Part shown: positions 1 through 5,447 of the stretch, in pieces
Position numbering within the stretch: position 1 is the stretch's first letter
Layout: the number at the start of each line of letters is the position of its first letter
DNA from: JBCDBY01 sp039182715
GTDB lineage: Bacteria; Planctomycetota; PLA2
Direction: 5' to 3'
DNA: 5,447 nucleotides
Assembly: GCA_039182715.1 (NCBI GenBank)
Contig: JBCDBY010000300.1
Span: forward strand, 1-5,447
Notes under the pieces: generated by a model
Told to the model about the DNA's origin: nothing
Databases searched by the model: none
What the model saw: only the letters and a program-made list of their open reading frames with translations
Translations under genes and position numbers: made by a program

Positions 1-1
1 C

Positions 2-1729
2 TGGACGCAGGCCGAGCTGCCGGCGCGCGATCCCTACGTCGCCGTGCGCTTCGCGTCCCCCGACGGCGACGCGGTCGCAAGCGTGATCGTCCTGCCCGCG
101 CTCCCGGACGGCAAGCGTCTCGAGTACCGCCAGTACGTCGCCTCCAAGCGCTGGGATCTGCGCCATGACGGCAGTCTCAAGGGGGCCGGCTGGAGCGGCC
201 GCGCCTGGCAACGCGCGTTCGAGGACGGCAGCCGGTTCGCGGTGCAGCTGCGCGTGAAGGGGGACGACGCCGCGCCATCCGTCGCGCTCTGGGCGTCGGC
301 CGCGGAGAGCCTCGTGCGGATCGAGATCTTCGAGGAGGACTGGAAGGCGCTTTCGGCCGACGCCGGCCCGATCGGTTTCGCCTCTTCGCCCGCCTGGGCG
401 CACGAGGATCAGCGCGGCGCGACGACGAAGATCGAGGTCTTCTACGGCACCACGCGCGAGCGCGTCGGCCGCGAGGCGCTGCACCTCGTCGCCTGGCTGG
501 GCGGCTACCTGCTGGCGACCGTGCTGGTCTTCCTGCTGGCGCGGCGCCCCGCATTCCATCGCATCCCGGTCTGGCTCGGGACGGCCGTGCTGCTCCTCGC
601 GCTGTTTCTCTTCTCGGTGCTCGACGGTTTCCCGCTGCTCTTCGGCGCGAGCGTGCTGCTCTTCGCCATGGCGCCGCCCACGCTCCGCTGCCTGCTGCGC
701 CGCCGCTGGCACTGGATGATCACGGCGACGCGGGTGGCGTTCGGGGTCGCCGCGCTGGTCACCTTCACGCTCGCGTTCACGCGTGCCTACCAGACCTGGG
801 ACCAGCAGCAGCGTGTGAACCTCGCCTACGGCATCCGGCGGAGCGACTACGGGGGGGCCTGGGGCTGCGAGACCGGGATCTGCACCGTAAGCATTCCGGA
901 GAACCGCGATGACGGGGAGATTCCGCGCCCGCTCTTCGGCCTGCCCGACCCGGCCGAGCACTTCGTCGTCGAAGGCGTCGAAGTGCTCGACGAAGCGGCC
1001 TTCCGACAGCGCCTCGCCGCGCGCGCCGGGCGGACGCCGCGCAAGGAGGCGCTGCTCTTCGTCCACGGCTACAACAACACCTTCAACGACGCGCTCTTCC
1101 GCTGCGCGCAGATCGCGCATGACCTCGAGTTCCCCGGCGCGCCGGTGCTCTTCAGCTGGCCGTCGAAGGGCGACTTCCTCCGCTACCCGCACGACGAGGC
1201 GGAGGTGATTCCCGCGGGGCGCGCCCTGGGGCGATTCCTCTCGGGCCTGCAGGAGACCGACGGCGTCGAGCACGTCTTCGTCATCGCGCACTCGATGGGA
1301 TGCCGCATCCTCGGGCTCGCCATGCAGTGGATGCGCTCGCAGGGGCACGACAAGCCGTTCGACGTCATCGTGCTGGCGGCACCCGACATCGACGAAGAGG
1401 CGTTCCGCTCCGTCATCGCGCCGGAGATGCGCCAACGCACCGAGCGCCCGACGCTCTACGTGAGCCGCAACGACGGGGCGCTCAAGGCGTCGTACGGCTT
1501 CCACGGCTATCGTCGCGCCGGTGACGCGGCCCCCTCGCCGATCGTGGTGGAGGGCATCGACACGATCGACGTCTCGCGCATCAGCGCCGACCACTCCTAC
1601 ATCGGCTCCAACTTCCGCGTCATGTCCGACCTCGACCGGCTGCTCGAGGGCCTGCAGCGCGCCGCCGATCGCGCGGAGCTGCAGTTCAACACCACGCTCG
1701 GCTACTTCTGGATGGACGAACCCCGATGA
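2..1729 (+). CDS. Membrane-anchored DUF900-type alpha/beta hydrolase (5' end missing)
   Basis: The frame is open to the left edge, so the true start lies outside; residues here are numbered from the codon at base 2 (575 codons plus TGA). Residues 1-143 form an unassigned soluble, probably beta-rich region. Residues 144-152 (IEVFYGTTR) open the DUF900 (PF05990, COG4782) fold. Four hydrophobic helices follow (about 162-180, 190-207, 210-228 and 239-261), and the fold resumes at 276-310 with YG, CTVSIPE and GEIPRP. Further family hallmarks are LLFVHGYNNTF (351-361), FSWPSKG (384-390), the nucleophile elbow AHSMG with Ser431, LAAPDID (458-464) supplying the likely acid, TIDVS (521-525), and DHSY with His531 as the likely base. 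The triad therefore looks intact, consistent with an ester, lipid or amide hydrolase; the substrate is unknown. Arg-rich loops after helices 1 and 3 suggest they face the cytoplasm, putting the hydrolase outside it. The gene ends in an ATGA overlap with the next gene. Family assignment is strong; topology is inferred. Confidence 0.86.
   Translation, partial: WTQAELPARDPYVAVRFASPDGDAVASVIVLPALPDGKRLEYRQYVASKRWDLRHDGSLKGAGWSGRAWQRAFEDGSRFAVQLRVKGDDAAPSVALWASAAESLVRIEIFEEDWKALSADAGPIGFASSPAWAHEDQRGATTKIEVFYGTTRERVGREALHLVAWLGGYLLATVLVFLLARRPAFHRIPVWLGTAVLLLALFLFSVLDGFPLLFGASVLLFAMAPPTLRCLLRRRWHWMITATRVAFGVAALVTFTLAFTRAYQTWDQQQRVNLAYGIRRSDYGGAWGCETGICTVSIPENRDDGEIPRPLFGLPDPAEHFVVEGVEVLDEAAFRQRLAARAGRTPRKEALLFVHGYNNTFNDALFRCAQIAHDLEFPGAPVLFSWPSKGDFLRYPHDEAEVIPAGRALGRFLSGLQETDGVEHVFVIAHSMGCRILGLAMQWMRSQGHDKPFDVIVLAAPDIDEEAFRSVIAPEMRQRTERPTLYVSRNDGALKASYGFHGYRRAGDAAPSPIVVEGIDTIDVSRISADHSYIGSNFRVMSDLDRLLEGLQRAADRAELQFNTTLGYFWMDEPR
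485..784 (+). other. Four-helix membrane block inserted inside the hydrolase domain
   Basis: This stretch encodes residues 162-261 of the hydrolase gene. I read four hydrophobic segments: LVAWLGGYLLATVLVFLLA, then about 190-207 rich in Leu, Ala and Phe, then about 210-228, then about 239-261. Loops holding RRPAFHR (181-187) and RRRWH (233-237) carry most of the positive charge and should face the cytoplasm, while the short SVLDGF turn should face outward. An even number of helices returns the chain to the starting side. That is what an insertion into one globular domain requires, because its two halves (FYGTTR before, VSIPE after) must pack together. Helix limits are by eye, and helices 2 and 3 are separated by only a short turn. 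Confidence 0.75.
1726..1729 (+). promoter_or_regulatory. ATGA stop/start overlap (translational coupling)
   Basis: The ATG of the TPR gene (1726-1728) overlaps the TGA of the hydrolase gene (1727-1729). Such 4-base overlaps usually mean termination-reinitiation by the same ribosome within one operon. No good Shine-Dalgarno sequence lies just upstream; the nearest purine-rich stretch, GGATGGA at 1710-1716, is weak and about 9 bases from the ATG, which fits coupling rather than independent initiation. The start is supported because it gives a proper signal peptide. The next in-frame ATG (1801) would remove it. Confidence 0.8.
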
Positions 1730-4700
1730 TTCGCCTTGGCATTGCGCTCTGTCTGCTCGCCGGTCTGGCCCCGGCGGAGGAACGGACCTGGGCCGTGGTC
1801 ATGCACCCCGTCCGGGAGATTCGTCCGCAGGAGGGGCGCGTGCGCATGCTGCTGCTCCCGCGCGGGAGCGAGCACGGCATCCGCAAGGGCGACCGCGGCA
1901 AGCTCATCGCGGTGCGGAAGGGCAAGCTCAACATGCAGACGCTCGGCTATGCGGAGGTCGAGCAGGTGGCGACGCGGGTCAGCCGCGTGCGGTTGACGCT
2001 GCGCTCGCGGGAGGAGTGCCGGATCGGCGACCGGGTCGAGATGAGCACGCGCGTGCCCAAGCGTCCCCGCGGCATCCTGTGGAAACTCGCGAACCTCGAC
2101 ATCGGGCTGCGCAACGCCTCCAAGACGCATCGCTACTACCGCTGGGAGGAGATGCGCACCGCGGAGACGCCGGCGGGCACCGACGCGTTGCTCGACGAGA
2201 TGATCGCGCTGATCAAGCAGTCGGCCAAGCAGTACGCCGAGATGGAGGCGCTGAAGAAAACCCTCGCATCGGGACGCTATGAGGGGCGGAAGGTGGGTGA
2301 CCTGATGCTCCACGTAACCCGCGCCGAGCTGCTCGACTTCCTCAACTTCGTCGTCAGCTACCCAGGCAAGTACATCGGGCAGGTCTGGCGCATCGACGAG
2401 ATCTACGCGACCTGGCTGCTCAACGCGGCGCCCTACAGCGAGGTGGAGCTGACCACCAAGCTGCGCGCCACCGAGGGCACCGTCGCGCGCCGGGCGCTGC
2501 TCGGGCAGGCCCCGAAACTGCGCGCGAAGGTTCTGGCGCAGCTCTTCTCCGAGGCGCGCGACGCGACGCCCGACGAAGCGGTCCGCATCCTCGAGGTGGT
2601 CCAATCGGTGCGCGCGGAGACGGATCGCCCCGCAGTCGACATCGAGACCAGCTATACGCGCGGCACGATGGCGCGCCGCCGTCGCGAGTGGCAGTCGGCC
2701 GCGCTCGCCTTCGCCGAGACGCTCCGGATCTTCGACACTTCGGAAGGCATTCCCGACTCCGTGCGGTGGATCGAGACGCGCTCGCTCGTCTTCCTCGCCG
2801 ACGCGCTCAAGCATCAGGGCCAGTTCAAGCAGGCGCTCTCGTTCTACGACAAGGCGATGAAGCGCCAGGCCGAACTGGGCATCGACGCCGAGCGGCGCGC
2901 GACGACGGTCCGCAAGCTCGCCGACCTGTTGCGCGACCAGGGGCAGCCGCGACGCGCCATCGAGACCTACGCGATCGCGATTCGCGCCTTCGAGGATCTC
3001 GACGCGCGCAAGCGACTGCGCGCCTGCCGCGCCGAGCGGGCCAAGGCGCTCGGCGGCGCGGGCCGCGCGCGCGAGGCGATCACCGCGTACGGCGTGCTGC
3101 TCCGGCAGTACCAGGACGAAGGCAACCACCGCGAGGAAGCGAAGATCCGCATCCAGCTCGGCGTGCAGCTGCGCAACGTGGGGGACTGGATGGGGGCCAC
3201 CCGCGAGTTCACGGCCGCGCGCGAGATTGCCGAGAAGCGGGGCTTCCGCTGGACGGCGGCTGATGCATGCGAGTGGCTGGGACTGGTCGCCGAGGGGCTT
3301 CGCAACTACCCGCTGGCCCTCCGCTACAACGCCGCCGCGCGGACGCACTACGAAGAGCTCGGAGCCGAGCGAAGCGCCCTGATCGCCGAGGGCGTGCACG
3401 GCGTGCTGGAGTATCACGCCGGCCAACGCGAGGAGGGCTGGGCGCGGGCGCAGGTCGCGCTGCGAAAGCTGGGCGAGGGCAATCACGACTACGGCGAGAT
3501 CTTCGTTCGCAACCGCATTGCGCAGCTCCACGAGAGCCGCTTCGAATACGAACAGGCGCGCGAGCTGTACTCGCTTTCGGTCCGCCAGGCGGAGCAGAGC
3601 GAAGACACCGGCTCGCTGGCGAGCGCCCTGCGCAGTCGCGCGACGACGCACGCGCTGCTGCGAAGCTTTCTCGCCGCGCGCCGCGACCTCGATCGTGCGC
3701 TGGAGCTGTTGACCGAATCGGGAGACCTCGACGGCGTCGCCTTCGCGCGGCTGCAGCTCGCGCGCATCGAACGCAGCCGTGGGCGCAACGCCGTCGCTGA
3801 AGAGGAGGCGACACGCGCGCTCGCGTTCGCCACCGAGTTGGGCAACCGTCGCGGGCGCGCGGATGCGCTCCTCGAACGCGGCTGGAGCCGGACGGCGCGC
3901 TACATGCCGGAGGCGGCGATCGAGGACTTTCTCGAGGCGGCGCGGGAGTATGCGCACGCCGATGTCGCCGACCGCGTGGGTCTCAGCACCGCGACGATCG
4001 CGCGCGCGGGAACGCTCCACGACATGGGCCGCTGGGACGAGGCATACACCACCGCGCGCCAGGGGCGCGTCGTCGGAAACACGTCGGGCGATCCCGGCGC
4101 GGAGTTCAATGCCGCCATGCTGCTCGGTCGCATTCGCATCCTGCGCGGCGAGTACGAGGAGGCGCAGCGCGACTATGCGCGCGTGCTGGGAGCCCGGGAA
4201 GCGCAGCCGTGGCAGCGCGCGGAGGCACTGCAGGACCTGTCCGTTCTCATGCGCGATCTCGGCAACGGGGGAGAGGCGCTGCGACTGGCGCGCGAGGCGC
4301 GAGACCAGTTCGTCGCGCTGCGCAACCCGTGGGGCGAGGCGCAGTCACGTCTCAAGATCGCCGCACTGCTGCGCGAGCGGGCCGATTACGAAGCCGCGCT
4401 CGCCGAGCTCGACGCGGCGCGCGAGCCGGTATCGCGCACCGAGGACCTGGGGACTCGCATGGCGCTCGCGCTCGAGACAGGCCTGATCGCCCTCGAACAG
4501 GGCGAGCCCGAGGCGGCCTGGATCGCGCTCGAGCGCGGCGCGGTGATCGCGGAGAAGATGGGATCGGAGACGCTCTCGTCGGGGCTCTCGTTCCATCGCG
4601 GCCGCTGCCTTCGTCGTCTCGGGCGCGACGAGGAAGCAAGGGTGGTGCTCGAGGAGTCCGTGCGCATCTTCTCCGACATGAAGGCGGTCGCGTGGGAGGG

Positions 4701-5447
4701 GCGCGCCCGCATCGAGCTCGTCGAGCTCGCCATGGGATCGCCCGCGGCCGCGGAACGCCTGGCCGCCATCGAGCCGCGCCTCGGTCAGTTTCCGCGCGAT
4801 GTGCGCTGGCGCTACTGGGATCTCCGCAGCCGCGTCGCGCAGGAAGCGGGCGAACTCGCGAACGCCTTCGAGCAGCGCCGCAAGGCGATCCTGATCCTCT
4901 CCGAGCTGAGCGCCAATCTGGGCGCCGATCCCGCCGTGCAGCGCCGTTTCCTGCTCAGCCAGGTGGGCGTGTACGAGTCGATGGCGGAGCTCATCGGGCT
5001 GCGCATCCAGGCGGAGACCGACGAAGCGAAGCGGCAGGAGCTGGTCGCCGAGCTGGCGACGTTCCTCGAGCAGGCTCGGTTCGAGGTGCTGCGCGCCAAC
5101 GCCGCGCAGTCCGGCTCCACGGTGGTCGGCGAACTGCTCGACGAAATCAAGGAGCTGCAGCGTCGCTCCGACTCGCTGCGCAAGCAGATCGACGCCGCCC
5201 GCGCGAAGGGGCAGGGCGATCTCGTGAAGCGGCTCTCCGAGGTGCTCGCGAAGAACGAGAAGGAGCTCGGTCGGCTCTTCGACGACCTCTACGCGCAGGA
5301 CAAGGACTTCGAGGCGCGCATGAAGTTCAACCCGAAGCACTTCCGCAAGTGGAAGCGGCTTCCGAAGGGCGCGTCGATCAACGGATCCACGCTGATACGC
5401 TGCTTCCTCCACACAAAGCTCTCGCCCTCGACCGCCTCGACGAAGAC
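1726..5447 (+). CDS. Exported TPR-repeat protein, probable TPR-CHAT protease (3' end missing)
   Basis: One frame stays open for 1240 complete codons to the right edge. Residues 1-17 are a signal peptide (Arg3, a Leu/Ala core, APA then Glu-Glu). Residues 21-105 are beta-rich with GSEHGIRKGDRG (47-58), LGYAEVEQV (73-81) and CRIGDRVE (98-105), resembling FlgT-C-like barrels. Residues 126-304 are an unassigned helical domain containing SYPGKY (211-216) and DEIYATW (224-230). Residues 305-987 hold about 17 TPR-like units of roughly 40 residues. Residues 1046-1120 are helical and keep the EQARFEVLRAN type of segment that precedes CHAT domains. Residues 1136-1200 are a charged coiled coil. Residues 1206-1218 (FRKWKRLPKGASI) match the linker where CHAT (caspase HetF-associated with TPRs) domains start. 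The catalytic His and Cys would lie beyond the window, so protease function is inferred from layout. The gene is coupled to the hydrolase gene. Alternatives are a TPR scaffold without CHAT, or a gene broken near 5380. Confidence 0.85.
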   Translation, partial: MIRLGIALCLLAGLAPAEERTWAVVMHPVREIRPQEGRVRMLLLPRGSEHGIRKGDRGKLIAVRKGKLNMQTLGYAEVEQVATRVSRVRLTLRSREECRIGDRVEMSTRVPKRPRGILWKLANLDIGLRNASKTHRYYRWEEMRTAETPAGTDALLDEMIALIKQSAKQYAEMEALKKTLASGRYEGRKVGDLMLHVTRAELLDFLNFVVSYPGKYIGQVWRIDEIYATWLLNAAPYSEVELTTKLRATEGTVARRALLGQAPKLRAKVLAQLFSEARDATPDEAVRILEVVQSVRAETDRPAVDIETSYTRGTMARRRREWQSAALAFAETLRIFDTSEGIPDSVRWIETRSLVFLADALKHQGQFKQALSFYDKAMKRQAELGIDAERRATTVRKLADLLRDQGQPRRAIETYAIAIRAFEDLDARKRLRACRAERAKALGGAGRAREAITAYGVLLRQYQDEGNHREEAKIRIQLGVQLRNVGDWMGATREFTAAREIAEKRGFRWTAADACEWLGLVAEGLRNYPLALRYNAAARTHYEELGAERSALIAEGVHGVLEYHAGQREEGWARAQVALRKLGEGNHDYGEIFVRNRIAQLHESRFEYEQARELYSLSVRQAEQSEDTGSLASALRSRATTHALLRSFLAARRDLDRALELLTESGDLDGVAFARLQLARIERSRGRNAVAEEEATRALAFATELGNRRGRADALLERGWSRTARYMPEAAIEDFLEAAREYAHADVADRVGLSTATIARAGTLHDMGRWDEAYTTARQGRVVGNTSGDPGAEFNAAMLLGRIRILRGEYEEAQRDYARVLGAREAQPWQRAEALQDLSVLMRDLGNGGEALRLAREARDQFVALRNPWGEAQSRLKIAALLRERADYEAALAELDAAREPVSRTEDLGTRMALALETGLIALEQGEPEAAWIALERGAVIAEKMGSETLSSGLSFHRGRCLRRLGRDEEARVVLEESVRIFSDMKAVAWEGRARIELVELAMGSPAAAERLAAIEPRLGQFPRDVRWRYWDLRSRVAQEAGELANAFEQRRKAILILSELSANLGADPAVQRRFLLSQVGVYESMAELIGLRIQAETDEAKRQELVAELATFLEQARFEVLRANAAQSGSTVVGELLDEIKELQRRSDSLRKQIDAARAKGQGDLVKRLSEVLAKNEKELGRLFDDLYAQDKDFEARMKFNPKHFRKWKRLPKGASINGSTLIRCFLHTKLSPSTASTK
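2638..4686 (+). repeat. TPR-like protein repeat array (about 17 units of ~40 residues)
   Basis: Residues 305-987 of the second gene fall into about 17 helix-turn-helix units with a 39-42 residue period. Units begin near residues 305, 345, 387, 427, 468, 508, 548, 587, 629, 668, 708, 748, 790, 828, 868, 908 and 948. Typical TPR positions are visible: a G or similar small residue followed by a short loop and then A, with an aromatic a few residues later, as in HQGQFKQALSFYDKA, MGRWDEAYTTAR, LRGEYEEAQRDYARVL and LGRDEEARVVLEES. The units are divergent at DNA level, so this is an old protein repeat family and not a tandem DNA repeat. Such superhelical arrays bind peptides or partner proteins. The 40-residue period rather than 34 is common in the repeats attached to CHAT domains. 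The first two and the 11th unit are the weakest. Confidence 0.75.
5379..5447 (+). other. Stretch of doubtful reading frame at the expected start of the CHAT domain
   Basis: Up to GASI (codons ending at 5379) frame 1 matches a CHAT-linker pattern. Beyond it frame 1 reads NGSTLIRCF and then LSPSTAST, a Ser/Thr/Pro-rich composition typical of an out-of-register frame in GC-rich DNA. Frame 3 over the same bases reads ADTL (5391-5402) and then ALALDRLDED (5418-5447), which looks like the rest of the protein. Frame 2 stops at TGA 5392-5394. One or more small indels, natural or from sequencing at a contig end, would explain this. The stretch is too short to be sure, and frame 1 remains open throughout. 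Confidence 0.4.

Noticed and set aside
44..46. GTG at 44 as the start of the hydrolase gene.
   Set aside because: The frame is open upstream to base 2 with a normal-looking peptide (WTQAELPARDPYV), there is no ribosome binding site before 44, and the predicted topology requires an upstream export signal. The gene is better treated as truncated by the window edge.
851..857. Run of seven G residues inside the hydrolase gene as a frameshift or phase-variation site.
   Set aside because: Family motifs are in the same frame on both sides (YG at 276-277 before it, VSIPE just after), so the sequenced allele is in frame and nothing else suggests slippage.
1726..1752. Cys9 of the TPR protein as a lipoprotein cysteine.
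   Set aside because: It lies too early in the hydrophobic core and the preceding residues (IAL) are not a good lipobox; APA at 15-17 is a much better ordinary signal peptidase site.
1521..2282. A 253-codon + strand frame spanning the junction of the two genes.
   Set aside because: It runs through the conserved end of the hydrolase and the signal peptide of the next gene out of register, and its product is dominated by Arg, Ser, Thr and Pro as expected for a shifted frame.
1702..4020. A 772-codon open frame on the - strand.
   Set aside because: It is codon-aligned with the TPR gene on the + strand. In GC-rich DNA this mirror frame stays open because the sense codons TTA, CTA and TCA are rare; it ends the same way elsewhere, at a sense TCA codon. 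Its translation is Arg/Ala/Leu-rich with no recognisable domain, while the + strand product has clear signal peptide and TPR features.
4345..5412. A 355-codon open frame on the - strand.
   Set aside because: It is in the same mirror register as the TPR gene, bounded by the sense TCA at 4345, with no domain of its own. The opposite strand carries coherent TPR and coiled-coil sequence.
1..5447. RNA genes, CRISPR arrays, insertion sequences, attachment sites or terminators.
   Set aside because: There is no non-coding gap in the window and I saw no tandem spaced repeats, inverted terminal repeats, or hairpin followed by a T run.

Overview
The window is dense coding sequence from a GC-rich bacterium (roughly two-thirds G+C or more by eye; third codon positions are almost all G or C). 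Nothing in it fixes the lineage. Large secreted TPR proteins combined with membrane-bound hydrolases are common in GC-rich environmental groups such as Myxococcota, Planctomycetota and Acidobacteriota, but that is only a loose inference. Both genes lie on the + strand and both are cut by the window edges. I see no intergenic gap, RNA gene, insertion sequence, CRISPR array, promoter or terminator.

Region 1 (2-1729) is the 3' part of a gene for a membrane-anchored alpha/beta hydrolase of the DUF900 / COG4782 type. The nucleophile elbow, acid-loop and histidine motifs are all present. Its unusual feature is a block of about four transmembrane helices that sits inside the hydrolase domain, between the opening FYGTTR strand and the VSIPE strand, rather than before it. 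Positive-inside reasoning places both ends of this block, and so the catalytic domain, outside the cytoplasm.

Region 2 (1726-5447, open at the right edge) is one continuous reading frame of 1240 complete codons that overlaps the first gene by an ATGA junction. It encodes a signal peptide, a small beta-rich domain resembling FlgT-C-type domains, an unassigned helical domain, about 17 TPR-like repeats of roughly 40 residues, a charged coiled coil, and then the linker that normally leads into a CHAT (caspase-like) peptidase domain. The sequence ends where that domain should begin. In the last ~65 bases the reading frame becomes doubtful.

Taken together, the window looks like a translationally coupled pair: a membrane-bound serine hydrolase facing the periplasm or outside, and a large exported TPR protein that is probably a TPR-CHAT protease. 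Both proteins are predicted to be in the same compartment. A joint function (sensing, envelope stress, inter-cell interaction or a protease-activated hydrolase) is a hypothesis only. The catalytic part of the second protein is not in view and the N-terminus of the first is missing.
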